From: Bacteroidota bacterium | GTDB taxonomy: Bacteria > Bacteroidota > Bacteroidia > Cytophagales > Cytophagaceae | Assembly: GCA_023392125.1 (NCBI GenBank) | Contig: JAEVZS010000020.1 | Coordinates: 1 to 35,895 of the forward strand | DNA: 35,895 nt | Direction of reading: 5' to 3' | Part shown: piece by piece, positions 1 to 7,549 of the stretch | Numbering within the stretch: position 1 is the stretch's first letter | Layout: the number at the start of each line of letters is the position of its first letter | Notes under the pieces: generated by a model | Told to the model about the DNA's origin: nothing | Seen by the model: only the letters and a program-made list of their open reading frames with translations | The model's database searches: none | Program-made: the position numbers and the translations under genes

Positions 1-13
1 CTCATAAATAGAG

Positions 14-2407
14 TTATTTTTTAGTCGTATTTTTGTTTTCAATATTCTTCACCGAACCAGAGCTGAAATTACCGGGGGCATTTCCGCTCTGATGCAGTAC
101 TGCACTGGGCTTGTTGGGGCCGGTGGGCGCATTGCCCAGTCCTGCATTGCCCAGTATGTTTTCAATAAAGCCGGATGGCAAACCAAGACCCGGTACTCCG
201 CCTCCCTGATGCTCATCCGACTGCATGATGGTTCCGCTCTGGTTGTGAAACTCACTTACCAGCGAGGTCAGTGTATGCCCCATCTCATGTATATCCAGAA
301 TATAGGGTGATTTGGGATTTTCCAGCGCAGCAGCCCCTTCTACATACACAAATTGTTTTTTTTCGGTCAGACCTTCTGTATAGCCATGAACCTCCTCTCC
401 ATTCCGGATTTTAGTATTGGGGCCTGTACGGTTGCCGTATTCCGTTACTACATGCTCTCCGGGTATACCACTCAAAAACATATTGCCCTCCGGGTCGGCT
501 TTTGCCGTTTCAAAAACGTTATTTCTGGAAGATTCGGGTTTCTTTACATCAAAAGTAAAAGATATAGTGTAGGCTACTTCCTCGCCTTGGTCATTTTTGA
601 CAATGTACTGGGCTTTCAGGTTTTGGTAGTAGCGAGCTGCCAGCACTGCCCGGTTATAACTCTGGTCAGAACTTTGCCGTTCTGCCGTCAGGCTGCTGGT
701 TGTATAAAACGTCGCTTTCACAATAATCGTTTTGTTCGCATGGTCTACATAAACCCCGTAGTCCCTGCCGTCATAGTCCACATACAGTATGGGGCTGTTG
801 CCGACAAAGTTGTAAGGAGACAGATTAGGGTACTTTGCCCCCAGCGGGTCCACGCTCAGCCACCTCCCCAGTCTGGCATCATACATTCTGGCTCCAAAGT
901 CGTAAGCGAAAACAACCGGGTCAATCAGAAAATCCGAACCGGCAGCGGTGTCCAGTGTTACGATTCCCTTTGTCCTGCTGCTGTATACCACATGACCGTA
1001 AGTTTCCTGTTCCCTTGGTACAAAGACCTCCTGAAAAAGCCCTCCGTACATCGTATGGAATTTCTTACGGTGTTCATCCTTCGGGTCAATGGTGGTAAAA
1101 GGACTTGGGTTCTGATTGGTAAACTGCGCCGGGAACTCCCCCGACAGGATGATTTTCTGCATTGCTACCGGCATCTGGCGATAGCCCAGTGCTTTCAGAC
1201 GGCCAAGGTGACTTTCCAGCCGGGCAATCAGTGGAGCTACGGCGGTATCTTTGCGGAGTGTCGCTATATGGCTGGTTCCCTTTTGCAGAGCATAGTTTTT
1301 CAGCCTTGCATCCAGTACCTGCTGTTTCAGCAGCAGGGCGTTCAGGTTCAGCGAATCGTAGCTTAAAACTAAATCGGCACACTGTTCCATAAAAGCAGCA
1401 TCTTTGAGGCCATACTGCCGTTCGTAGCTCTTGGCCAGATGTACCAGACAGAGGCCGATAGCCTGTTGTTCATCATAGGTGCGCAGGGCGATACCGCTAC
1501 GTATAGCCTCACTTGGGGTATGGGTAAGGGTTTGTATCGTGCCGTCACCCGGATGCCCTGCGGTGGCCAGCTCCACATTGTAATAATGCCCTTTGGGGTC
1601 TTTGTGCTGTATGTAAATATGCTGGGGAGCAGTACATATCCGTGCGCCTGCCTCCAGGCGGTCCGACAGAATTTTGTACAGGGCAGTCAGCGCAAAACAG
1701 TTGCCCCGTCCGTCTTCCGAGCGCAGCAGACCGATGACCTGTGAATGGCTCCAGTCTTTTTGTCCGAAAGGGTCTTCGCCCGCATAGCGGAAAGGCACAT
1801 GTTTGCGGGAATAAAAGACGGTGGTATCGGTCAGGTAAGCAAAAATAGCCCAGTTGCTGAGGGCCTGACGGTACAGCTCTTTCTTTTCTTCGGGCAGGTA
1901 GCGAAGATCGGCCAGCCGGAAATAACCGTTCGCATCCGCTCTGGCATCCAGCCGCAGGGTATCGCTCCGGTCATTGGCTCTGACAAGCTGCCGGACACGG
2001 TATTCATACAGGTCAATCGTAGCTTGAAAATCCTCATAGCGGTATACCTGATTATGATAGGGATTTTCGCTGACAAATACTGCCCGTTCAAAATCCGGCT
2101 TCCTTGCTCCGGAAAGCATCTGAGCCAGTTCTTCATAAGCCAGCGCATAGTAATCCGTTTCGTCCTCAATGTTATCTTCTTGTTCCTGCTGAACCATTTC
2201 GATTTCCGTTTCGATTTCGATTTCAGCTTCTTCCACGGGTTCCGGCTCCACCGTTTGTACCGGTTCAGACAGGCTTATGACCTGTTCCAGCATAGCTTCC
2301 TGTTTGTCTCCTGTGCTTCGGGCGGTCTTTTCCGGTCGGCAGGCAGACAGGATAAGCAACAGGGAGGTAATGAAAATTGCTGAGGCAAAAAAAGTATTCA
2401 TTTTCAT
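14..2407 (-). CDS. Lipoprotein: transglutaminase-like + single Rhs core + HExxH metallopeptidase-like tail
   Basis: 797 aa. A lipoprotein signal ends in the lipobox LSAC (Cys23). An acidic low-complexity linker (about 52-86) follows. The transglutaminase-like region carries Cys237 (GRGNC), His263 (PQH) and Glu279 (NVE), then a helical, TPR-like stretch to about 412. Residues 500-547 form one Rhs-associated core (AYDFGARMYDARLGRWLSVD) without upstream YD repeats. The tail holds HEMGH (His707, Glu708, His711), a zincin signature; His721 or an acidic residue after it may be the third zinc ligand. The protein shares its triad spacing with the gene at 2726-4150. ATG at 2407 is chosen because it gives a full signal peptide. 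Role unknown; a surface or secreted effector is inferred from the Rhs core and peptidase tail. No immunity gene is visible because the window ends 13 bases past the stop. Confidence 0.85.
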   Translation of the reverse strand: MKMNTFFASAIFITSLLLILSACRPEKTARSTGDKQEAMLEQVISLSEPVQTVEPEPVEEAEIEIETEIEMVQQEQEDNIEDETDYYALAYEELAQMLSGARKPDFERAVFVSENPYHNQVYRYEDFQATIDLYEYRVRQLVRANDRSDTLRLDARADANGYFRLADLRYLPEEKKELYRQALSNWAIFAYLTDTTVFYSRKHVPFRYAGEDPFGQKDWSHSQVIGLLRSEDGRGNCFALTALYKILSDRLEAGARICTAPQHIYIQHKDPKGHYYNVELATAGHPGDGTIQTLTHTPSEAIRSGIALRTYDEQQAIGLCLVHLAKSYERQYGLKDAAFMEQCADLVLSYDSLNLNALLLKQQVLDARLKNYALQKGTSHIATLRKDTAVAPLIARLESHLGRLKALGYRQMPVAMQKIILSGEFPAQFTNQNPSPFTTIDPKDEHRKKFHTMYGGLFQEVFVPREQETYGHVVYSSRTKGIVTLDTAAGSDFLIDPVVFAYDFGARMYDARLGRWLSVDPLGAKYPNLSPYNFVGNSPILYVDYDGRDYGVYVDHANKTIIVKATFYTTSSLTAERQSSDQSYNRAVLAARYYQNLKAQYIVKNDQGEEVAYTISFTFDVKKPESSRNNVFETAKADPEGNMFLSGIPGEHVVTEYGNRTGPNTKIRNGEEVHGYTEGLTEKKQFVYVEGAAALENPKSPYILDIHEMGHTLTSLVSEFHNQSGTIMQSDEHQGGGVPGLGLPSGFIENILGNAGLGNAPTGPNKPSAVLHQSGNAPGNFSSGSVKNIENKNTTKK
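2196..2228. repeat. In-frame hexanucleotide repeat coding Glu-Ile units
   Basis: Imperfect tandem copies of a 6-base unit (ATTTCG and close variants) encode the EIEIETEIE stretch in the acidic linker of the lipoprotein at 14-2407. Because the unit is six bases, slippage would change linker length without breaking the frame. Confidence 0.6.
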
Positions 2408-2500
2408 AAAAATAAGCAGTCTGATGATAATAAATTAATTGAATTAAGTATTTGACTCATAACAGATATACATTTAAATACAATGTCCTGCCGGACAGGC

Positions 2501-2532
2501 CTTACTTTTTCTCCTTGATGAGAAAAAGTAAG
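2501..2532. repeat. Perfect 13-bp inverted repeat
   Basis: CTTACTTTTTCTC (2501-2513) and its exact complement GAGAAAAAGTAAG (2520-2532) are separated by six bases. It lies beyond the stop of the 2726-4150 gene, with a larger hairpin element between them, so it could form part of that gene's terminator or of a dispersed repeat element. A short CCTG/CAGG inverted repeat sits just before it. Confidence 0.7.
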
Positions 2533-2545
2533 CAAAAAGAATCAA

Positions 2546-2669
2546 GGGCTGTTGAAAAAATGGCTAAAAATTACCCTTACAGACGAAAATCGCCAAACTC
2601 CTTCGTCAGACAGTGGCGATTTTTGACGTCTTTCAGGATAATTTTCTTAACGCATTTTTTCAAAGGCCC
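2546..2669. repeat. Long imperfect inverted repeat (MITE-like hairpin)
   Basis: The outer 17-base arms at 2546-2562 and 2653-2669 are complementary at 15 positions (shared core TTGAAAAAATG). An inner pair, AAAATCGCCA at 2586-2595 and TGGCGATTTT at 2613-2622, is exact. The whole about 124-bp segment can fold into one extended hairpin. It contains no gene. A non-autonomous mobile element remnant or a large transcript-end structure both fit. Confidence 0.55.
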
Positions 2670-2725
2670 CTTTCATATAAAAATTGTATGCCAGAGATAA
2701 TCAATTCTCAAATTTCGTTTGAAGG

Positions 2726-4150
2726 TTAAAAAAACAGGTTTCGTTTTCTTTTGGCATCGATACCACTTTCCCGTTGCAGACGGCTTTTGTGGTCGTAATA
2801 CGACATCAGGCGCATGTATTCCGGTTCCGGCATTTCCTGTATGCCTAGCGCAGCCACTTTTTCCATATAGTTCCGGTAGCGGTCCCAGGCTTCCTGTACA
2901 TCCGGATAGGCTGCCATCCTGCTCAGGCTGGTAACCCCTCTGTCTCTTGCCTTTCGGTACAGGGCATCGGCATACAGGCGCTTGTGCAGGTAGTCGCAGG
3001 CGATACTGATATAAAAATGCCCCGGAAAGGCAGACCGGCCCAGCTCTATGCAGCTCCACAGAAACTCATGGTTGCCCATCCAGTGCTCCCGGACAAAGCT
3101 TGCGCCCAGATCAAACAGCACAGAGGCTACCACCTGCTGCTTGTCCAGATTGTGAATGTAGAGGGTATTTTTGTACGCTCCGGCCATAGTAGGCAGGGTT
3201 TCTATGTAAAAAGCATCGGGCAGGTAGTTGTCTACGGTCGTTTCGTAGTTGATCACACTTCCCCCGTTGTTGCGGAAGCGGATAAAGGAATGCTGCGGGT
3301 TGTAGGCCATGTAGGCCTCTACGCCCAGTGCTTCGGCCAGCAGCAGATACACCACTGGCAGGGTATGGCACTGACCGCTACCGGTAGCCAGTGTCTTGGT
3401 GACAAAATAATTGCGCCGGTCTTTGCCTATCGGGTCTATAAAGTCATAGTAATACGGCAGATGCCCCTTGCGCTCTCCGTTGGAATGTATATAGAGGGTA
3501 TCGCCCATAAACTTCTGAATGCCCATGTGCAGGGCTTCCGCATCGTGCAGGGGATAGCTGTTTTCACGGAGCCACTGCCGGATAAAGGCAGCATTGCCCG
3601 CTATGATTTTGGAATACTCTTCATAGCTCAGGTGCAGGTTGCCGTAAGCGGCCTCCGCCAGATAAAAGGCATCCTTGACAGACAGGTCACGTCTGCCCTG
3701 CAACATATCGGCGATAAGGTCACGGGCTTTGATATAGCGGGGCAGGTCGTCCAGGTAGGCTTTGCTCTGGTAATGGGCTTTTTCGCTGGCTATAAAGTCA
3801 TTTCGTTCACTTTCTTGCAGGAGTTCCTTCATTTCATTTTCAAGCCGTAGCTGTGGCGGTACAATGGGCTTGCCTGAAAATTCATGGTTTTCCTTTGGGG
3901 AAGGTGTATGTCCGAAACGCTGCCGAAATTCTCCATTCTGCTGCCGGATACGCTGCTGGTCCTGCTCCCGCATATGTTGCAGGATATTAGCAGGCGGACC
4001 AACCGGAGGATTCTGCCCGAAACTACCCTGCCGTATGCCTCCCTGCGGAGTATATACCGGAGTAAAAGCGGGCTGGGCCACGACAGGAAATAGCCCGATA
4101 ATAAAAAGAAACAGTACGGTAGACGCACATAAAAATAGTGTAGCATTCAT
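2726..4150 (-). CDS. Exported transglutaminase-like/TPR-like protein, paralogue of the 14-2407 lipoprotein
   Basis: 474 aa from the ATG at 4150. This start gives a clean signal peptide (hydrophobic core TVLFLFIIGL, likely cleavage after VVAQ). The reading frame is open farther upstream, but that extension would be encoded by the hairpin at 4199-4316 and would bury the signal peptide. A Pro/Gln-rich region follows to about 100. The transglutaminase-like region has Cys261 (GSGQC), His287 (PQH) and Glu303 (YE). The Cys-His-Glu intervals of 26 and 16 residues equal those of the 14-2407 protein, and the AALGIQEMP segment matches KALGYRQMP there. A helical TPR-like C-terminus follows. Unlike its paralogue it lacks the Rhs core and metallopeptidase tail. 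Probably periplasmic; substrate unknown. Confidence 0.85.
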   Translation of the reverse strand: MNATLFLCASTVLFLFIIGLFPVVAQPAFTPVYTPQGGIRQGSFGQNPPVGPPANILQHMREQDQQRIRQQNGEFRQRFGHTPSPKENHEFSGKPIVPPQLRLENEMKELLQESERNDFIASEKAHYQSKAYLDDLPRYIKARDLIADMLQGRRDLSVKDAFYLAEAAYGNLHLSYEEYSKIIAGNAAFIRQWLRENSYPLHDAEALHMGIQKFMGDTLYIHSNGERKGHLPYYYDFIDPIGKDRRNYFVTKTLATGSGQCHTLPVVYLLLAEALGVEAYMAYNPQHSFIRFRNNGGSVINYETTVDNYLPDAFYIETLPTMAGAYKNTLYIHNLDKQQVVASVLFDLGASFVREHWMGNHEFLWSCIELGRSAFPGHFYISIACDYLHKRLYADALYRKARDRGVTSLSRMAAYPDVQEAWDRYRNYMEKVAALGIQEMPEPEYMRLMSYYDHKSRLQRESGIDAKRKRNLFF

Positions 4151-4198
4151 AGCGCTGCGGTTTGACAATAAAAAAGAGCGTGAGCTGATTCCCTCGCT

Positions 4199-4316
4199 TG
4201 TAACCGAGGCCCGACCAAGAGCCCGAAGCACAAAGCAAAAGGAACGCCCACGCATACCGCAGGCGTTTCCACTTTACTCTCCTGTGCTTCTTGAAATTTG
4301 GTCGGTTTCGGTTACA
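4199..4316. repeat. Long imperfect inverted repeat upstream of the 2726-4150 gene
   Basis: Two 34-base arms, 4199-4232 and 4283-4316, pair through shared blocks TGTAACCGA, GACCAA and GAAGCACA. An inner pair, GGAACGCC (4241-4248) and GGCGTTTCC (4262-4270), extends the structure. If transcribed from the promoter-like box at 4415 it would form a large hairpin in the 5' leader of the 2726-4150 gene. It could also be a mobile-element remnant. Confidence 0.55.
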
Positions 4317-4414
4317 GGAAAATTTTAAGCGTAACGCTGTATTTCGTTAATATTCTATCTTATAGTTCGATCGTTTTTCTGATTCGTATAGCTTTCCCTA
4401 TTGATTCTGATACT

Positions 4415-4422
4415 CAAAGATA
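4415..4422 (-). promoter_or_regulatory. Candidate Bacteroidota -7 box (TATCTTTG)
   Basis: On the minus strand this reads TATCTTTG, matching the Bacteroidota -7 consensus TAnnTTTG. It lies about 265 bases upstream of the ATG at 4150, so a transcript from it would carry a long leader with the 4199-4316 hairpin. No strong -33 element is evident. Confidence 0.35.
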
Positions 4423-4669
4423 TAAAACTTATCGTATTTCCGAATCAATTTCATAAAAAAATACGTTTATTTAGTGTGCTTTTATTTTTAAAAAGAATTT
4501 ACAATGCAATAACGAAGGCTGGTCATTTCACGAATGTCAGCCATATATAGCTGATTTGTACCACCGCCTAAATAAAATCAAAAAGGGTCTTCTTTACGGA
4601 TAAATGCTCATGGAAATAAAACAATGACTATATTTATCATTGGCCGGATACATAAGAATAATTTTATAT

Positions 4670-5074
4670 ATGAGCACACTTCCCGACAATATTCCCCCTG
4701 CCAATCAACCGGACTGGGAAAACGAATCGTTCGATTATTTTCAGTGGTTCACCGTTCATCATCTGGGAACTCTGGAAAAATACTATACCCTCCTGGAACA
4801 GCAATACGAAGGCCTGCCAACAGGGAAAGGCTATGATCAGATTCAACTATCATACATGCTTGGGTATCTTGATGAGCTGATCAGACTTTATGACTGGCTG
4901 CCGGATACGGCAGGCGGGACAGAAACCATGGATGAAATAATCCGGGACCGGAATCAGCTGGAGGAACTGTATCTGAACAAAGAAACCAGTGATCAGAGCT
5001 ACTGGCTTGCTCAGGAAATAAAACTGAAGGTTTTTGACCTATACAACTACATGAGTGCGCTTTGCGAGGACTAA
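4670..5074 (+). CDS. Small soluble protein, unrecognised
   Basis: 134 aa, starting at the ATG at 4670 (MSTLPDN). An upstream TTG at 4640 is possible but would only add a short poorly formed extension. There is no signal peptide or membrane segment. The protein is acidic and rich in Tyr, Leu, Asp and Glu, and looks all-helical (SYMLGYLDELIRLYDWL; RDRNQLEELYL). No family was recognised. It stands alone on the plus strand and converges with the cyclophilin gene. Confidence 0.7.
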   Translation: MSTLPDNIPPANQPDWENESFDYFQWFTVHHLGTLEKYYTLLEQQYEGLPTGKGYDQIQLSYMLGYLDELIRLYDWLPDTAGGTETMDEIIRDRNQLEELYLNKETSDQSYWLAQEIKLKVFDLYNYMSALCED

Positions 5075-5085
5075 GCACAGTGAAA

Positions 5086-5124
5086 CCGGTCCCTGACTCT
5101 GACTAAAAAGAGAACAGGGGCCGG
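5086..5124. terminator. Convergent-gene hairpin
   Basis: Arms CCGGTCCCTG (5086-5095) and CAGGGGCCGG (5115-5124) can pair with one mismatch, in the 57-base gap between the plus-strand small protein and the minus-strand cyclophilin. A bidirectional terminator is likely, though the loop is long and the T-tract weak. Confidence 0.45.
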
Positions 5125-5131
5125 ATAAAAA

Positions 5132-5569
5132 CTATTCTTCGATAATCACTATCTTCTGGATTTTGTCACCCTGTCTTACCTCATCAATTACTTCCAGCCC
5201 TTCTACTACTTTTCCGAAGCAGGTATGGTTTCTGTCCAAATGCTTAGTATTTGTTCTGCTGTGACAGATAAAAAACTGTGACCCGCCTGTATTGCGTCCG
5301 GCATGTGCCATTGAAAGCACACCTCTGTCATGGTACTGATTTTCACCGGTCAGCTCACACTTGATCGTGTAACCCGGTCCACCGGCTCCTGTACCGTTGG
5401 GACAACCACCCTGAATCACAAAATTCGGTATCACTCTGTGAAAAGTAAGCCCGTCGTAAAAACCTTTTTTTGAAAGCTTTACAAAGTTCTTTACCGTTTC
5501 AGGGGCGTCTTTTTCATAAAACTCGATTTTCATCACACCTTTGTCTGTGTGCATTTCTGCTTTTGTCAT
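5132..5569 (-). CDS. Cyclophilin-type peptidyl-prolyl cis-trans isomerase
   Basis: 145 aa from the ATG at 5569 (MTKAEMHTDKG). The frame is open farther upstream but the extension has no homology signal. It catalyses cis-trans isomerisation of proline peptide bonds. Family motifs are present: FHRVIPNFVIQGG with the catalytic Arg, the Gly-rich GTGAGGPGY segment, SMAHAGRNTGGSQFFI, and LDRNHTCFGKVVEG. The Trp that binds cyclosporin in human cyclophilin A is replaced by His (TKHLD), as is common in bacterial forms. There is no signal peptide, so it is probably cytoplasmic. Length is typical of compact bacterial cyclophilins. Confidence 0.95.
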   Translation of the reverse strand: MTKAEMHTDKGVMKIEFYEKDAPETVKNFVKLSKKGFYDGLTFHRVIPNFVIQGGCPNGTGAGGPGYTIKCELTGENQYHDRGVLSMAHAGRNTGGSQFFICHSRTNTKHLDRNHTCFGKVVEGLEVIDEVRQGDKIQKIVIIEE

Positions 5570-5773
5570 AATTTTGATTCGTAAATTGAAAATGTTAGTT
5601 TTCTGTAAGCATCCCGATATAGTAAATGTTTCAGCCAATAGCAATCAACTGATATAATTTACCTTAACGGCCCGGCGCTTAAAATCCGCTGAGCCCGGGT
5701 TTCTGCAAAGAAACACAATCCTGCTGAAAATTCGTAGCGAATCCCGGATCCGGACGAATGGAAGCCTGCAAAA

Positions 5774-6760
5774 ATGAGTTATCTGCTTATGGAAAATATA
5801 CTGGATATCGCCATAATAGGAGCCGGCCCTATTGGTCTTGCCTGCGGAATAGAGGCTACGAAAGCACAGCTTTCATACCGGATTTTTGACAAAGGCTGTC
5901 TGGTCAACTCGCTGTACCGGTATCCGCTGAATATGACTTTTTTCTCAACCTCCGAGAAGCTCGAAATCGGAGATGTACCTTTTGTTTCACATCGCTACAA
6001 ACCCAACCGGGATGAAGCGCTGGAATACTACCGGAGAGTAGCACAAAAATGGAATCTTTCGCTTTCGCTCTATACCGGTATACGCTCCATACGGAAAGAG
6101 AATGATTTTTTTGAGCTGGAAACAGACAGAAACGAGGTATGGCGCTGCCGGAATGTAATCATCGCAACCGGCTTTTTCGACATCGCCAACCGGATGAATA
6201 TACCGGGAGAAGATTTACCGCATGTTCATCACTATTTTAAGGAGGCGCATCCTTTTTCGTATGGCAGAGTGGCCGTCATAGGCTGTGCCAACTCCGCGAT
6301 CGATGCGGCATTGGAATGCTATCGCAAAGGGGCTGAAGTAACCCTTATAGTCCGGGATCAGGCTATCAGCGAACGCGTCAAGTACTGGGTAAAGCCCGAT
6401 ATCGAAAATCGTATCAGTGAAGGCAGCATCCGGGCTTTTTTCAGAAGCAGACCGATCGAGATACATCCGACGTATCTTCTTATCGAAACTCAGGACGGCT
6501 TGCATAAACTGCCCTGCGATCATATACTGGCTATGACAGGCTATCAGCCTGATTTCGGTTTTCTCCGATCAGCCGGCATCGGGCTGGAAGGCCCCCGGCA
6601 AATCCCGCTGTGTAATCCGGAAACCATGGAAACCAATATTCCCGGAATATATCTGGCCGGTGTGGTCTGCGGAGGCATGGAGACTCACAAGTGGTTTATC
6701 GAAAATTCAAGAGTACACGCGGAAATGATTGTCCGCCATATTAAAAGCAGCGGTCAGTAA
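5774..6760 (+). CDS. ypdA: YpdA-family FAD/NAD(P)-dependent oxidoreductase (putative bacillithiol disulfide reductase)
   Basis: 328 aa (ATG at 5774; a second ATG at 5789 would give a protein shorter by five residues). The FAD Rossmann motif is IIGAGPIGLACG (residues 14-25). A second nucleotide-binding motif is VAVIGCANSAIDAALE. Family hallmarks include MTFFSTSEKLEIGDVPF, HYFKEAHPFSYG and IYLAGVVCGG. In Firmicutes YpdA/Bdr reduces bacillithiol disulfide using NADPH. The cysteine proposed as catalytic there lies in the first Gly-rich loop (GGGPCG); here the matching residue is Ile20. The bacillithiol role is therefore by family only. No bsh genes lie in the window. It converges closely with the minus-strand gene ending at 6767. 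Confidence 0.85.
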   Translation: MSYLLMENILDIAIIGAGPIGLACGIEATKAQLSYRIFDKGCLVNSLYRYPLNMTFFSTSEKLEIGDVPFVSHRYKPNRDEALEYYRRVAQKWNLSLSLYTGIRSIRKENDFFELETDRNEVWRCRNVIIATGFFDIANRMNIPGEDLPHVHHYFKEAHPFSYGRVAVIGCANSAIDAALECYRKGAEVTLIVRDQAISERVKYWVKPDIENRISEGSIRAFFRSRPIEIHPTYLLIETQDGLHKLPCDHILAMTGYQPDFGFLRSAGIGLEGPRQIPLCNPETMETNIPGIYLAGVVCGGMETHKWFIENSRVHAEMIVRHIKSSGQ

Positions 6761-6766
6761 AACCTG

Positions 6767-7225
6767 TCAGTATACCTCCCTGATTTCCATAGTCCGTCCG
6801 TTGACAGTGATTGTATCTCCGGGTTTCCGGGTCATCATGGCGACCGCTACCGGAGCTACCGGGCTGACCAGAAATACTTCTTTTCCCTGAATCATGTATT
6901 TGCCGGCGCTGATCGACAGATAAAATACGCCTTTGTCGGTAATCACCAGACTTCCTGGTCCCACACCATCCGTTGTTTTGTCTGCACTGATGCCCGCCAG
7001 CGCTTTTTTCAGCTTGTAGGCTTCCTCCAGCTGTAAGGCGTATTTTTCCTGCTCCAGCTGTGCCATGGCCCGGGCCGTTTCATACTTGTCTCCTACACTG
7101 CTTTTCGATTCCGAATTGCCCGCCTCTCTGGCTTCCCTGATTGCGTTTTGCAAATACGATATCCGTTCCTCCACATACTCATGACAATATTCCAGCAGTC
7201 CGGTCTTGATACTTAACCAATTCAT
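6767..7225 (-). CDS. GreA/GreB C-terminal-like protein
   Basis: 152 aa from the ATG at 7225 (MNWLSIK). The N-terminal half is helical and likely coiled-coil (VEERISYLQNAIREA; KSSVGDKYETARAMAQLEQ). The C-terminal half is beta-rich and ends KPGDTITVNGRTMEI, like the C-terminal domain of Gre factors. Proteins of this kind are frequent in Bacteroidota and are often mislabelled 3-oxoacyl-ACP synthase; nothing here resembles a ketosynthase. Binding to RNA polymerase is inferred only. A terminator at 7252-7278 separates it from the upstream PepSY-like gene. Confidence 0.7.
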   Translation of the reverse strand: MNWLSIKTGLLEYCHEYVEERISYLQNAIREAREAGNSESKSSVGDKYETARAMAQLEQEKYALQLEEAYKLKKALAGISADKTTDGVGPGSLVITDKGVFYLSISAGKYMIQGKEVFLVSPVAPVAVAMMTRKPGDTITVNGRTMEIREVY

Positions 7226-7251
7226 TGTGTTTGTTTGCTTTTGAGAAAATA

Positions 7252-7278
7252 AAAAAGCCGATACGCGACCGGCTTTTT
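7252..7278 (-). terminator. Rho-independent terminator after the PepSY-like lipoprotein gene
   Basis: AAAAAGCCG (7252-7260) pairs exactly with CGGCTTTTT (7270-7278) around a nine-base loop. Read on the minus strand, the second arm ends in a run of T. It lies 22 bases past the stop of the gene at 7301-7549 and before the GreA-like start. Confidence 0.8.
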
Positions 7279-7300
7279 CCATACAGAAAGTACGAACAAG

Positions 7301-7549
7301 TTACATTTTTTCTTCAATATCCAAAAGACTGCCATCTGCACTGTAAGTGGCCTCCTTTTTGGTATCTCCGTCTTTGAAGCGCACTTCATACAGCCCCCCA
7401 TCTTCCTTCCATTTGGTATCAGTGGCATCCGGATATCGCTGGTTAAAAGAAATCATCACATCCTCCGGTACCTGAGAATACTGCATGCTTTTGTTACATG
7501 CTCCTGTTGCAAACAGAGCAAACATTCCGATCAGCACTATATTCTTCAT
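7301..7549 (-). CDS. Small PepSY-like lipoprotein
   Basis: 82 aa. The signal peptide ends in the lipobox TGAC (Cys18). The mature part (VPEDVMISFNQRYPDATDTKW, then YEVRFKDGDTKKEATYSADG) fits the PepSY-like fold of about 60 residues common in small exported Bacteroidota proteins. Such domains are thought to inhibit or bind proteases, but this has not been shown for this subgroup. It is a single gene with its own terminator. Confidence 0.8.
   Translation of the reverse strand: MKNIVLIGMFALFATGACNKSMQYSQVPEDVMISFNQRYPDATDTKWKEDGGLYEVRFKDGDTKKEATYSADGSLLDIEEKM

Larger units (their letters stand above)
2408..2725. other. Intergenic stretch with two hairpin repeats
   Basis: 318 bases between two minus-strand genes with no convincing coding sequence. 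It holds the 13-bp inverted repeat at 2501-2532 and the longer imperfect inverted repeat at 2546-2669. The part nearest the lipoprotein start (2408-2460) is AT-rich and probably contains its promoter, although no clear TAnnTTTG box is visible there. Confidence 0.6.
4151..4669. other. Intergenic region between divergent genes
   Basis: 519 bases separating a minus-strand and a plus-strand gene. The part next to the minus gene holds the long inverted repeat 4199-4316. The rest is AT-rich and includes a minus-strand TATCTTTG promoter-like box (4415-4422). No coding sequence is supported. Confidence 0.6.

Noticed and set aside
353..1366. Long plus-strand open frame opposite the first lipoprotein gene
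   Set aside because: It is antisense to a gene with clear domains, has no recognisable motifs and shows an odd composition typical of a shadow frame.
2984..3850. 288-codon plus-strand open frame
   Set aside because: Shadow of the transglutaminase-like gene on the minus strand; no family features.
6767..7225. 3-oxoacyl-ACP synthase annotation for the GreA-like gene
   Set aside because: Only 152 residues, no Cys-His-His/Asn active site and no thiolase fold motifs; the C-terminus resembles Gre factors.
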